Below, piece after piece: positions 40,082-49,687 of a stretch of DNA of 57,156 nt. Position numbers and translations under genes: made by a program. The DNA is taken from NCBI GenBank assembly GCA_024642485.1, contig JAHEAY010000237.1, forward strand, positions 1 to 57,156. Direction: 5' to 3'. The notes beneath the pieces are model-generated. The model searched no databases. It was given only the letters and a program-made list of their open reading frames with translations, and was not told the origin of the DNA. Source of the stretch: Cytophagaceae bacterium. Lineage in GTDB: Bacteria > Bacteroidota > Bacteroidia > Cytophagales > Spirosomataceae. Each line of letters begins with the position of its first letter. The first letter of the stretch is position 1.

Positions 40082-41488
40082 ATGGTATTCAATTCCTTGC
40101 AGTTTTTGGTGTTTTTTGGAATTGTTACGTCCGCCTATTTTTTATTGGCGCACCGTTTCCGTTGGATTTTATTGCTCGCAGCATCTTGCTATTTTTACAT
40201 GGCATTTGTTCCGATCTATTTGGTCATTTTATTGGTGACAATTATCATCGATTATTGGGCAGGGATTTATTTGGAAAAGTTTGAAGGGCGCGCTAAAAAA
40301 CTATTTTTAGCATGTAGCTTGATTGCGAATGTAGGCGTGTTGGCAATTTTCAAATACTATGGGTTTATTGCGAATAACGTTTATCATTTAGCCAATTTGT
40401 TTGGCAGGGAGGTTCACTTACCGAGCCTATCCATTTTATTGCCGATTGGTTTGTCGTTCCATACATTTCAAGCGATGAGCTATACGATTGAGGTTTATCG
40501 AGGAAACCAAAAAGCTGAGCGAAATTTTGGCATTTATAGCCTATACGTCATGTTCTATCCGCAATTAGTCGCTGGACCTATTGAACGACCTCAGAATTTA
40601 TTACACCAATTTTACGAGCGTCATGTTTGGGATAGTGACCGAGTGAGAGCGGGTATAATGCAGATGATGGAAGGCTTGATTAAAAAAGTGGTCATTGCCG
40701 ACCGATTAGCGATTCTTGTAGATTCTGTTTACGCTTCAGTTGGGACACACTCCCGCGGTCAACTATTAATGGCTTCATTTTTTTATTCTTTTCAGATCTA
40801 CTGCGATTTTTCGGGGTACTCTGATATAGCGATAGGAGCTGCTCGCGTAATGGGATTTAAGTTGATGGATAATTTTAATGCACCCTATACCGCTAAGTCT
40901 ATCCCTGATTTTTGGCGTCGATGGCACATTTCGCTATCAACTTGGTTCAAAGACTATGTTTACTTTAGTTTAGGAGGGAATCGTGTTTCTGTGCCCAAAT
41001 GGTATTTTAATATCATGCTTGTTTTTATCGTTTCAGGTTTGTGGCATGGTGCAAGTTGGAATTTTGTCATTTGGGGTTTCTTGCATGGTATTTTTCAATT
41101 AATTGGATTCACGCTTAATCGGATTTTCCCTCAATTAGCAGCAAAGTATGCAACCGGATTAATTCGTGGGATTTTCTATCGGGTATTAACATTTAGTTTG
41201 GTTAGTCTAGCTTGGGTATTTTTTCGCTTAGTTCATTTCTCGGAAATTAAAGCGTATTTCAAGCAACTTATTTTTGACTTACCTTCAAACAGTTTGTTGG
41301 GTATGAATTCAAATGAGGTTTTGTTCAGTATATTATTAGTTTTTGGGTTATATTATTGGGATTTTAAAGGCTTGGCTCTACGGAATATTCGCTCTCAATA
41401 TTTTGTATTTCTACTCCCTTTTTTAGTCGCGATTATTTACTTTTTCGGTGTATTTAGTTTGAAACAGTTTATTTATTTTCAGTTTTGA
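40082..41488 (+). CDS. MBOAT-family O-acyltransferase (AlgI-like)
   Basis: A 468-residue polytopic membrane protein. The MBOAT core is seen in FWRRWHISLSTWFKDY (His282) and the invariant SGLWHGASWNFVIWG with catalytic His322. AlgI-type enzymes move acyl groups across the membrane for O-acetylation of exopolysaccharide or cell-wall polymers. The neighbour downstream, an SGNH-type protein, is the usual periplasmic partner; its ATG overlaps this stop (ATGA). The target polymer cannot be told from sequence. Confidence 0.92.
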   Translation: MVFNSLQFLVFFGIVTSAYFLLAHRFRWILLLAASCYFYMAFVPIYLVILLVTIIIDYWAGIYLEKFEGRAKKLFLACSLIANVGVLAIFKYYGFIANNVYHLANLFGREVHLPSLSILLPIGLSFHTFQAMSYTIEVYRGNQKAERNFGIYSLYVMFYPQLVAGPIERPQNLLHQFYERHVWDSDRVRAGIMQMMEGLIKKVVIADRLAILVDSVYASVGTHSRGQLLMASFFYSFQIYCDFSGYSDIAIGAARVMGFKLMDNFNAPYTAKSIPDFWRRWHISLSTWFKDYVYFSLGGNRVSVPKWYFNIMLVFIVSGLWHGASWNFVIWGFLHGIFQLIGFTLNRIFPQLAAKYATGLIRGIFYRVLTFSLVSLAWVFFRLVHFSEIKAYFKQLIFDLPSNSLLGMNSNEVLFSILLVFGLYYWDFKGLALRNIRSQYFVFLLPFLVAIIYFFGVFSLKQFIYFQF

Positions 41489-42537
41489 TGAAAAAATTAC
41501 TCGCTGTTTTGGTGTTTGTTTTATGTGCCGGATTGCTAATGGTTAGCAGCTCCCAAAGCGGAATGTCGTGGTTAACACATGCTCGGTATCAACCGAATAG
41601 TTTGTTGGGCTCCGACAAGTATCTTTATGGCGATTTGTATGGAATATCTTATTTGTCAAATTTCAAGTACATAAAAGATGTGTCAGCTGTTCGTCCTGAT
41701 GAGTTAATTTCAAAGCAAAAAGATATTTCATTGTATGTGATTGGGGACAGTTATTTCTACAGCTCTTTCGAAATTATTCCAGCTTATTTTGAGCGTGTAA
41801 ATTCTATTCAGTTTTTTAAATGGGACCATTCACCGGAGGTAAAATTTAAATTTAGCCAAGGAAGTACAAAACGAGTTTTGTTGGTTGAGTCCGTCGAGCG
41901 GAATGTGTTAAACTTAATGAATAAAGAGCGAGTTGCTGCCATTTTTGAAAAGCCTGAGGTCATTCAAGATAAGTCGGTATTTGCTCAAATTAATAGATCG
42001 ATCAAGCAAATCCTTTATCATCCTACCTTAGAGGAAAATTTATCGTTTGCCCTTTTTGATTTGGCTTTGTTCTCTAAATTCAAAGAGTTGAAAGCTGAAT
42101 TGAATTTAAGTTTATTTGGTCGGGAGCCGGCCGGTGTGAAATTGGCAAAGTCGAAGGACTTCCTTTATTTAGATCAAACGGTTGATTCTGTTGCTGATGG
42201 AAGTTCTTTTCAGTTGGTTTCTGAGATGCGTTTAACCAAATTGGTTCAAGACATGCGTCAAATAGAGGATTATGCTAAAAAAATGGGGTTTGATGAAGTG
42301 ATCTTTTCATTTATTCCTAATCCTGTTTCTGTTTTAGCTACCGAAGATAAATCATACAATCAGTTTATTCCTCGTCTGGAAAATAAAGTGGGTAGTATCC
42401 ATTTTGTTAATCCAACGGATGAATTAAAGCAACAAGCGAAACAGAACTTCTTTAAATCTGATTCGCACTGGAATCAACGCGGAGCTAAAATTTGGCTAGA
42501 TTTATTGAACAAACAACTTCTATCCCTACCTAAATAA
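41488..42537 (+). CDS. SGNH-hydrolase-like acetyltransferase partner of MBOAT
   Basis: A 349-residue protein with an N-terminal membrane anchor/signal (LLAVLVFVLCAGLLMVS). Catalytic-type residues: GDSYFYSS near residue 87 (Ser nucleophile region) and C-terminal FKSDSHWNQRGAKIW (D-x2-H), as in AlgX/AlgJ/DltD-like acyl-acceptor proteins. It probably receives acyl groups from the MBOAT protein and attaches them to a surface polymer. ATG 41488 overlaps the MBOAT stop; a TTG/ATG three bases earlier is not needed. Confidence 0.8.
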   Translation: MKKLLAVLVFVLCAGLLMVSSSQSGMSWLTHARYQPNSLLGSDKYLYGDLYGISYLSNFKYIKDVSAVRPDELISKQKDISLYVIGDSYFYSSFEIIPAYFERVNSIQFFKWDHSPEVKFKFSQGSTKRVLLVESVERNVLNLMNKERVAAIFEKPEVIQDKSVFAQINRSIKQILYHPTLEENLSFALFDLALFSKFKELKAELNLSLFGREPAGVKLAKSKDFLYLDQTVDSVADGSSFQLVSEMRLTKLVQDMRQIEDYAKKMGFDEVIFSFIPNPVSVLATEDKSYNQFIPRLENKVGSIHFVNPTDELKQQAKQNFFKSDSHWNQRGAKIWLDLLNKQLLSLPK

Positions 42538-42545
42538 AAAGAATA

Positions 42546-44273
42546 ATGTCTGGTCAAACAGCAAAATATCTTTGTCGAGTGATCGTCGGTTTTGCTATGA
42601 CAGCACTGGTTGGATTAAGTCCAGCTTTAGCCCAAGGCAAAAAGTTAATTCAATCGAAAGCAGGCCAAGAAGCGCTTTTTCAGGAGGGAATGCGTCATTA
42701 TATCAAAGAAGATTATTCCGAAGCCATTTTGGTTTGGGAGAGTTTGGCAACGGTTATTTCAAATGAACCTGCGCTCTCATTTTACCTCGCCAAAGCTTAC
42801 CTCGCAGAAAAGAATCCGAAGAGTGCTTTAGTACATGCCCGAAAAGCGCATGAATTGTCGCCTTATTCACTTGATTATGGCTTGTTTTTTGCTGAACAAT
42901 TGCTTGCCGATAAGCAAATTTCGGAAGCGATTGCCTGCTTGACAAAATTAGGCCAATATGATGAGTCGCAGCCGGAAGTAAATTTGTTACTAGCACAGGC
43001 ATATGTTTGGTCTGAACAAGGCGATCTTGCCCTGCAAGCCTTGGATCGCGCGGATCATTATGTGGGGGAATATCCTGCAATCATTCGAACGAAGGAATTT
43101 ATTTACTTGAAACAAAATCAATTGATGAGGGCCTTGCTGGCGGGCAAGCGACTCATCGACATGGATGATGAAGAGCAAATCTTAACTTGGGATCAAATGG
43201 ATGTTGCTTGGGATTTGAGCCAAGCGGATTCAGTCCGGGCAAATTTACTTGCTTTGCAAATGCAATATCCATCTCAAGGTCAATTGGCTTTGTTGCTTAC
43301 GAATGGATATCTACATCAAAAGAATTTTGACTCATCGCTCGTTCAACTACGCAGAGCAGCTGAGGATCATGAGGTATTGCCTTCAATGGTTGCGCAAGTC
43401 ACCATGAAGGTGTTTGAATTAATTGACGACCCGATCAAATGGGAGCAAGCCAACGCTTTGGCTACACATTGGTTGGCAATCTATCCTGAAGAACCTCGTT
43501 TTTTAGCCATTCAGGGCGACTTATATGTGAGTGCTTCTAAATTGGAAGAGGGCCAAAAATTTTATTTACGCGCCGCGCGCATGGGGGAACCTAAATATGA
43601 AGTTTGGGCCAGGATTATTCAATTGGATTTTGAATTAAATGCGGTTGATAGCGCGGCTATACATGCCGAGGAGGCATTGAAGGCATTTCCGATGAATGGT
43701 TTTTTGAACTTCCAGTTGGGCTTCGCACGCTATTTACAAGGGAATAACCCTGATGCTTTGCGGTATTTGGAAATCGCCCGCGGCATTATCAAGCCTACCG
43801 ATAATTGGAATGTGCAATTGTTTTCTATGTTGGGAGATGTGTATCATGCCGTAGGAAGATCGAAAGATTCGGACGTTGCTTTTGATAAGGTGCTGGCCTT
43901 GAATCCGACCGACGAGCATGTCTTGAACAATTACAGTTATTACCTGTCATTGCGGAAGGAGCGATTAGATAAAGCGGCATCGATGTCAAAACAATTAGTT
44001 GAAAAGTTTCCAAGTGAGGGTACTTACCTGGATACCTATGCTTGGGTGTTGTATCAACAGGGGAAATATGAGGAGGCTTTACATTATTTAAGTTTGGCGC
44101 TTGCAGATGAAAAATCTCAAAGTTCTGCAGTTTGGGAGCATCATGGGGATGTCTTGTTTCGCTTGGGGAGAATAAAAGAGGCGGTGGAGAGCTGGAAGAA
44201 GGCGATTGCTTTGCCAAATGCTAACCAAATACTTGATAAAAAAATCAAGATGAAGAAAATTGTCGAAAATTGA
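42546..44273 (+). CDS. TPR-repeat protein, exported
   Basis: A 575-residue tetratricopeptide-repeat protein with a signal peptide-like start (VIVGFAMTALVGLSPALAQ) and at least eight helix pairs of the TPR type (for example EALFQEGMRHYIKEDYSEAIL, PALSFYLAKAYLAEKNPKSAL, GTYLDTYAWVLYQQGKYEEAL). It works as a protein-binding scaffold in the periplasm or outer membrane; the partner is unknown. In many Bacteroidota a TPR gene precedes the DUF4292 and EnvC-like genes as here. Confidence 0.85.
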   Translation: MSGQTAKYLCRVIVGFAMTALVGLSPALAQGKKLIQSKAGQEALFQEGMRHYIKEDYSEAILVWESLATVISNEPALSFYLAKAYLAEKNPKSALVHARKAHELSPYSLDYGLFFAEQLLADKQISEAIACLTKLGQYDESQPEVNLLLAQAYVWSEQGDLALQALDRADHYVGEYPAIIRTKEFIYLKQNQLMRALLAGKRLIDMDDEEQILTWDQMDVAWDLSQADSVRANLLALQMQYPSQGQLALLLTNGYLHQKNFDSSLVQLRRAAEDHEVLPSMVAQVTMKVFELIDDPIKWEQANALATHWLAIYPEEPRFLAIQGDLYVSASKLEEGQKFYLRAARMGEPKYEVWARIIQLDFELNAVDSAAIHAEEALKAFPMNGFLNFQLGFARYLQGNNPDALRYLEIARGIIKPTDNWNVQLFSMLGDVYHAVGRSKDSDVAFDKVLALNPTDEHVLNNYSYYLSLRKERLDKAASMSKQLVEKFPSEGTYLDTYAWVLYQQGKYEEALHYLSLALADEKSQSSAVWEHHGDVLFRLGRIKEAVESWKKAIALPNANQILDKKIKMKKIVEN

Positions 44274-44298
44274 GATAATTTTGCATATCTAATTAATT

Positions 44299-45123
44299 AT
44301 GACGCGTTTCGTTTTACTCTTTGTGGTTTTTGTGTTCGTGCAGGCTTGTAAATCGAGCTCTGTCGTTCAAGTTGCACAGGAAAAACAAGTAGATACCATT
44401 CGGGTAGTTTCTGTGCCAGATAGCGTTCAGCAATTGATTCCTGAGCCGATTGTTGCCACGGAGCAAGATTCCAAAGAATCGGTCGAGGATTTGGCTTTTA
44501 CCTATTTGAAGGCGAAATCTCGGGTCGCATGGAAATCTGGAAATAACACAGACAATTATTCCGTTGATATTCGCGTTAAGAAGGACAGCATCATTTGGGT
44601 GAATATCTCACAAGCCGGTTTGACGGGTGCGACGGGTTTGTTTAGTAAAGATCGGGTGCAGTTTTACCAAAAGATTAGTGGCGAGTATTATAATTTGACC
44701 TATGATAGTTTGAGTACGGTGATGGGTTTTCGGATTGATTACCGGATGCTACAGTCCTTGATCGTGGGGAATCAACCATTTAAGAAGAATAATTCACGGG
44801 TTATTCGGGAAAATGAGAACATCATTATCAAACAAGATTCGGGCAGAATCAAGATAGATAACATGGTGGGGCCGAATCGGAAATTGAAGAAATTATTGGT
44901 TCGTGATGAACCGTCGAGTAATAAATTAACTTTGGATTTTGAGGAGTTTACGAATTTGAATCAAGTGATTTTTCCATTTTCAAGCCAAATAACCTTGGAT
45001 GTGAAGAATAAGGAGGACAAGCGAGTGACAACGGTCATTCAAATTAAATATTCGAAAGTGGAGTTGCTGGAAACGCCACTTGAATTTCCATTTAGACTTC
45101 CGGCTAAATTTTTGAAAAAGTAA
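44299..45123 (+). CDS. DUF4292 lipoprotein
   Basis: A 274-residue lipoprotein: signal peptide ending FVQAC (Cys17), then a LolA/LolB-like beta-barrel-half fold of the DUF4292 family (YLKAKSRVAWKSGNNTDNYSVDIRVKKDSIIWVNIS; LQSLIVGNQPF; FPFSSQITLDVKNKEDK). It is probably involved in outer-membrane lipoprotein or lipid handling (inference from fold). ATG overlaps nothing upstream; its stop overlaps the start of the EnvC-like gene by one base. A TAATTTTG box at 44276-44283 may give an internal promoter. Confidence 0.85.
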   Translation: MTRFVLLFVVFVFVQACKSSSVVQVAQEKQVDTIRVVSVPDSVQQLIPEPIVATEQDSKESVEDLAFTYLKAKSRVAWKSGNNTDNYSVDIRVKKDSIIWVNISQAGLTGATGLFSKDRVQFYQKISGEYYNLTYDSLSTVMGFRIDYRMLQSLIVGNQPFKKNNSRVIRENENIIIKQDSGRIKIDNMVGPNRKLKKLLVRDEPSSNKLTLDFEEFTNLNQVIFPFSSQITLDVKNKEDKRVTTVIQIKYSKVELLETPLEFPFRLPAKFLKK

Positions 45124-46535
45124 TGCGCTATATCAGTTTAATTATTTGTTTGTTAGGTGTTTTTGTGGCTTGGGGACAAGTGGATAAGAAGACACAGTTA
45201 GAGCAACAAAAAAAGGACAACTTGGCAAAAATCAAGGAGTTAAATTCGATTATTTCTCGTACATCGAAAAAGAAAAATGTATCGATTGGAAAGTTGAATG
45301 TCTTGAAAGAGCAGATAGTTGTTCAGAAAAAACAGATCAATGTATTAAATGAGAATCAAACTTTGCTAGCTGCTGAGGCATCCAAATTAACGCACGAAAG
45401 TGATGTTTTGGCTGCGAAGTTGGAGCGCTTGAAGAAAAACTATGCACTCATGTTGTATGAGGCGCAAAAGGTTTCGACTGTTTCAAATAAAATCAGTTTC
45501 TTGTTATTATCCCAGGACTTGGGTGAGTTTACGCGTCGCTTTGATTACCTGCGCCATTTTACGGCGAACCGGAAACAACAAGCCCATAAAATTTTTGAAA
45601 CGCGACAGGATTTGATGACGAAGAAGCAGCAAGTGGTTTTCAAAAAGAATGAAGAGAAAAAGGTCTTAGTTGAAAAGGAGAAGGAGAAAGCTACCCTCGA
45701 GGTGTTAAAGACAAAAGAGACGAAGGTGGTGACGGTTTTGACCCAACAGGAAAAGAAGCTTCGTACGGAATTAGAGCGTAAGAAATTAGCGATTCGGAAA
45801 TTGGATAATTTGATCGCTGGTATTGTTCAGCGGGAGATTCAGAAATCGATGGAACGTGAGCGTAAATTACGCATGGCGGCTCAAGCGCGTAAATTAGAAG
45901 TGAATAAGCCCGCATTGCCGAAACCGAAATTAGAGGAAGGGATGGTGAAGAAATACGAAAAGCCAACAGGCGGTGAGTCGAAAGAAGAGGCGAAATTGGA
46001 GGCTCGTGTTGAGAAAAAAGAAGTAGCAAAACCGAAAAAGGAGGAGGCTGCTCCTGTTGCGAAAGTGGAGGAACCTGCTTTGAATTCGAATACCTATTAC
46101 ATGAATGCGGATGAGGCAAGGTTAGCAAGTTCATTTGCCGCTTTGCGTGGTCGGATGCCTTTCCCGGTACCATCCGGATTTATTTCAGATCATTTTGGTG
46201 TACATAAACATCCCGTTTTGAAAGGGGTTATGGTGAATAACAATGGGATAGATATTCAGACATCGGCTGGATCTCCCGTTCATTCAGTTTATGATGGCGT
46301 TGTTGCTACGGTTCAAAATATTCCAGGGATTAACATGGTGGTTGCCATTCAGCATGGGGAGTATTTTACCGTGTACAGTAAATTGGCCAATGTTTCTGTC
46401 AGTGCTGGACAAAAGGTGAAAACGGGCCAACGAATTGGGTCAGTTGCTTCTGATGAAGATGGAACGTCTGAAATCAATTTCCAAGTTTGGAAAAACACGC
46501 AACATCAAAATCCAGAAAGCTGGTTGCGACGTTAG
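45123..46535 (+). CDS. EnvC-like murein hydrolase activator with degenerate LytM domain
   Basis: A 470-residue protein: signal peptide (ISLIICLLGVFVAWGQ), a long coiled coil (about 20-250, KELNSIISRTSKKKN...), a Lys/Glu-rich linker and a C-terminal M23/LytM domain. The domain lacks the zinc ligands of active M23 peptidases: the H-x3-D of the first motif is NNNGIDI, the HxH motif is YSKL, and the last His is INFQVW instead of LHFE. EnvC has the same loss and acts by activating amidases at the division site, so that role is likely here. Its stop overlaps the convergent TonB receptor stop. Confidence 0.88.
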   Translation: MRYISLIICLLGVFVAWGQVDKKTQLEQQKKDNLAKIKELNSIISRTSKKKNVSIGKLNVLKEQIVVQKKQINVLNENQTLLAAEASKLTHESDVLAAKLERLKKNYALMLYEAQKVSTVSNKISFLLLSQDLGEFTRRFDYLRHFTANRKQQAHKIFETRQDLMTKKQQVVFKKNEEKKVLVEKEKEKATLEVLKTKETKVVTVLTQQEKKLRTELERKKLAIRKLDNLIAGIVQREIQKSMERERKLRMAAQARKLEVNKPALPKPKLEEGMVKKYEKPTGGESKEEAKLEARVEKKEVAKPKKEEAAPVAKVEEPALNSNTYYMNADEARLASSFAALRGRMPFPVPSGFISDHFGVHKHPVLKGVMVNNNGIDIQTSAGSPVHSVYDGVVATVQNIPGINMVVAIQHGEYFTVYSKLANVSVSAGQKVKTGQRIGSVASDEDGTSEINFQVWKNTQHQNPESWLRR

Positions 46536-48871
46536 ATTTTGTAAAGTACGCGCAAACTTATATTCCGACCTTGGTCATCCGCAAAATAACGGAAGCGGTT
46601 TAAGTAATCGCGGTATGCTGTATTGAATGCATTGCTGATGCGTAATCCGATGTCGATTTTCTTTAAACTGATTCCCCAATTTGCCTGGACCAATTGGTAG
46701 CCTTTGGGAGGAACAGCATAATCTGATCCGGGTTCTACGCGCGTTTGTTCGCTTACTTGTACGAGTCCCACACTTACATATTGTTTTTCCTGCATCCAGC
46801 GATAACTAAGCGTGTATTCAAATCGATTTGCTGGGATATTAACCAGATAAGTAAAATTGTGGCTTACATCAAAAGCATGTACAATGCTTGATTTCTGTTG
46901 GAATGACAATTTAGGGCTGATTTGGTAATTCACTTGTGCGTCAACTCCTTGAAAAATGGCGTTTATCTGTTCATAGGCGAAACCTGGAAATGCACCGCGC
47001 ACGGTGGTGAAATAGACGGCTTCTCCATTGTTAACTAAGGGTCTCAGGTAAATGAAGTTTTGAATGTAATTGTTGTATAGGCCAAGCTCAATTTGAAGAT
47101 TTTTAGGCGCAAAAATAGTATTTAAGCTCAGGTTGTAGGCGGTTTCACCCTTTAATCCTGGGTCGCCAATTTCAAAAGCCGCCGCTCCGTGGTGAACACC
47201 ATATGAAAAGAGTTCATTGACACCAGGCGCTCGGAATGCTCGCGCAAGGATGAGGTGGTTTTCTAGTTTCTCGGTCCAATGATATTTTAGGCCTAGACTT
47301 CCTGAGAGTCCCAAGTAGTGGTTGGCATTGCGATAAATGATATTCGAATAATTCGATTTAGGTCGGTGCACATCGATCGTTTTTTCATCGACGCGGAGGC
47401 CTAATTCCAGTTCGTATTTTTCTTTTACCAATCGTTCGATAGCGAATAGACCAAACGTATTTTGAAAGTAATTAGGCAATAGGCTTGTCGTTAGAGTCGG
47501 GTTGGCTACATCTTTTCCGGAAGTGATATTTCCTTGGAGCTGAAAGTTTACCCCAAATTGACCCTTCCATAATTGGTTAGCATTCGATTCATCGAGCAAT
47601 ATTTCACCATTGAAAGTCCGCAATAGGAATTGTAGGTTATTGATATTTTTCCCTGCTCGTAATACATCCAATTCTAGTCTTTCATCGTTTTGTAATGCCA
47701 ATGTCGATCGAATAGCTCGACCGTTTGTCAGTTGGTATTGGGTCTTGAATTTTCCCAAACTATGCGTGACATCTTGGTTGGGGCGGTCAATCTCCCGACT
47801 AAATTGTAAGGGAGTAAATGCCTGAAATGGTCGAGTGCGTGCAATGGAGTTCTCCAAATCATTCACATTGCCGATGTGTGAACCTAGATAGATGCCGATT
47901 ACAGAATGGAAATGGCTGAAAAAAAGATCGCTCGACCACCTGTTCTTCTTGTAACCTAAAGCTGCGGAAAAATTCTGCTCCTGTACGCCTGTATTTGCGA
48001 GGTAGTAATTAGCTGTTTGAATATTACCTCCATCTTTCAAGGTACCCTGAATGCGCCATCCCCAGCCCTTGTTATTTGTGATTCCCCCTTGTAAAGTGCC
48101 CGAAATAACACCTTGTCTGCCATTCGTAAAGTATATGGATTGAATTTCCCCTTTGATTCCTGCAGTATCTGGCAGGGCGTCAGGTTCCATCATGACAATT
48201 CCTCCGATCGCATCTCCACCATAGCGCAAGCCCCCTGGACCTTTGATTACTTGGATGTTTTTGGATACGAATGGATCAATCTCCGGAGCATGTTCACTTC
48301 CCCATTGTTGGCCTTCTTGTCTTACTCCTTGATTTAAGATAATGACGCGGGAAGAGTGCATGCCGTGGATAACCGGTTTTGAGATGGTGCTGCCAGTTTG
48401 CAAACTTTGAACACCGCTGATGCCACGCATCATTTCGCCCAAGCTGAGCCCATCTCGTTCAGCGCGTTCTTCTTTGCTGAGATTTCCTCGTAATTGAGCA
48501 CTAGTTTCTGTTTTTTTTCCGCTGACAACAACTTCTTGCAGGTGTTCATCATGGCTTTCTAATCGGAAATTCTCTTGGTGACGTACTTCATCTTGAATAG
48601 AAATGGGTATTTCTACGGGATCGAAACTGCTCATTTGGCAGATGAGGATATAATTGCCTGGGCAGAGGGCTGTGATTCGGAAAAAGCCTTTGCTGTCTGA
48701 TTGAGCAAATTTATTGGTGCCTTTGATGTAAACAGTAGCACCCGGGATTGTCTCTTTATTCTCTTTTGATGTAACGCTTCCTTCTAATGTGCATGAACAA
48801 TTACTTTGTGCCCACATAGGGAGCGACAAAGTCATAAGTGCAAAAAAGAAGAATATTTTACGAAGCATCAA
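46532..48871 (-). CDS. TonB-dependent outer-membrane receptor
   Basis: A 779-residue receptor. Signal peptide (IFFFFALMTLSLPMWAQ), a carboxypeptidase-regulatory-like domain (SCTLEGSVTSKENKETIPGATVYIKGTNK...), plug (about 115-230, VVVSGKKTETSAQLRG ... GGLRYGGDAIGGIVMM) and a 22-strand barrel ending with the aromatic terminal strand ISLRVLYKI. No SusD partner follows, so substrate is more likely a siderophore, cobalamin or metal complex than a glycan (inference). It overlaps the EnvC-like gene at the stop codons. Divergent from the ECF sigma gene. Confidence 0.9.
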   Translation of the reverse strand: MMLRKIFFFFALMTLSLPMWAQSNCSCTLEGSVTSKENKETIPGATVYIKGTNKFAQSDSKGFFRITALCPGNYILICQMSSFDPVEIPISIQDEVRHQENFRLESHDEHLQEVVVSGKKTETSAQLRGNLSKEERAERDGLSLGEMMRGISGVQSLQTGSTISKPVIHGMHSSRVIILNQGVRQEGQQWGSEHAPEIDPFVSKNIQVIKGPGGLRYGGDAIGGIVMMEPDALPDTAGIKGEIQSIYFTNGRQGVISGTLQGGITNNKGWGWRIQGTLKDGGNIQTANYYLANTGVQEQNFSAALGYKKNRWSSDLFFSHFHSVIGIYLGSHIGNVNDLENSIARTRPFQAFTPLQFSREIDRPNQDVTHSLGKFKTQYQLTNGRAIRSTLALQNDERLELDVLRAGKNINNLQFLLRTFNGEILLDESNANQLWKGQFGVNFQLQGNITSGKDVANPTLTTSLLPNYFQNTFGLFAIERLVKEKYELELGLRVDEKTIDVHRPKSNYSNIIYRNANHYLGLSGSLGLKYHWTEKLENHLILARAFRAPGVNELFSYGVHHGAAAFEIGDPGLKGETAYNLSLNTIFAPKNLQIELGLYNNYIQNFIYLRPLVNNGEAVYFTTVRGAFPGFAYEQINAIFQGVDAQVNYQISPKLSFQQKSSIVHAFDVSHNFTYLVNIPANRFEYTLSYRWMQEKQYVSVGLVQVSEQTRVEPGSDYAVPPKGYQLVQANWGISLKKIDIGLRISNAFNTAYRDYLNRFRYFADDQGRNISLRVLYKI

Positions 48872-49012
48872 TTGTGTTCAAAAGGTTAAATATAGCTCCA
48901 AATAAAGATAAATCTATTGGCGGGTTGACTAATGCAACGAAATGGCCGACGAACGGCAAAGGCATGTCGATGAAATTTTGTTTAATTTATTTTGATAAAT
49001 GTTAAACAATTA

Positions 49013-49042
49013 TTTGTTTTGTTTAATCTTTTGGTAAATTTG
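49013..49042 (+). promoter_or_regulatory. Promoter of the second ECF sigma factor gene
   Basis: TTTG (49013-49016), 18 bp, TAAATTTG (49035-49042), 23 bp before ATG 49066. Direct TTAAACA repeats flank it (48991-49048), possibly a regulator site. Confidence 0.7.
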
Positions 49043-49065
49043 TTAAACACAAAAAGCAAAAAAAC

Positions 49066-49569
49066 ATGACAGCTTTAGAGTTTTCATATCAAGTAGGTAC
49101 TTTTTCTAAATTTTTGAAGCCCTTTGCATTGCGCTTAACGCGTGATGGGGATGACGCCAACGATTTAGTTCAGGACACCCTTGTAAAAGCCTTTACAAAT
49201 CGTGAGAAATATTCAGACGGGACGAATTTGAAAGCCTGGTTGTTTACGATCATGAAGAACACATTCATTACGCAATACCAGCGCATGGTTCGCCGGAATA
49301 CGTTCATCGACACAACAGATAATTTACACTACATTAACTCATCAGATTCCATCCAATTAAATGGTGCGGAACGCTCTTTTATGAACGAAGATATTTCCTT
49401 AGCCTTACGTCATACGGAAGAAATGTACCGAGTTCCTTTTTTGATGTATTTCGAAGGGTTTAAATACCATGAGATTGCGGAAGAGTTGAATTTGCCAATC
49501 GGTACGGTAAAAAATCGGATCCACATTGCTCGAAAGACTTTAAAAAGTCATTTAAGCATGTATGCCTAA
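49066..49569 (+). CDS. ECF-type RNA polymerase sigma factor (carotenoid-linked)
   Basis: A 167-residue sigma factor: region 2 (DDANDLVQDTLVKAFTNREKYSDGTNLKAWLFTIMKNTFI) and region 4 HTH (VPFLMYFEGFKYHEIAEELNLPIGTVKNRIHIARKTLKSHL). It lies immediately upstream of crtI/crtB with a terminator in between, an arrangement in which a light- or stress-responsive sigma often controls carotenoid genes (inference). Good promoter upstream. Confidence 0.93.
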   Translation: MTALEFSYQVGTFSKFLKPFALRLTRDGDDANDLVQDTLVKAFTNREKYSDGTNLKAWLFTIMKNTFITQYQRMVRRNTFIDTTDNLHYINSSDSIQLNGAERSFMNEDISLALRHTEEMYRVPFLMYFEGFKYHEIAEELNLPIGTVKNRIHIARKTLKSHLSMYA

Positions 49570-49618
49570 GTGAATTCATATTGTAATAATTAGTTTTTTG
49601 GTTAACAGAAGATGGAGC

Positions 49619-49647
49619 AAAAAGTCAGATTTTATCTGACTTTTTCT
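49619..49647 (+). terminator. Terminator after the ECF sigma gene
   Basis: AAAAAGTCAGAT (49619-49630), loop TTT, ATCTGACTTTTT (49634-49645) plus further T-rich sequence. Confidence 0.88.
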
Positions 49648-49681
49648 TTTGCCAAAAGCTTATCAGTTTTTAGTATATTTG
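49648..49681 (+). promoter_or_regulatory. Promoter of the crtI-crtB operon
   Basis: TTTG (49648-49651), 22 bp, TATATTTG (49674-49681), 7 bp before ATG 49688. It is a full consensus match but leaves almost no leader, so the mRNA may be nearly leaderless. Confidence 0.75.
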
Positions 49682-49687
49682 TTTAGC

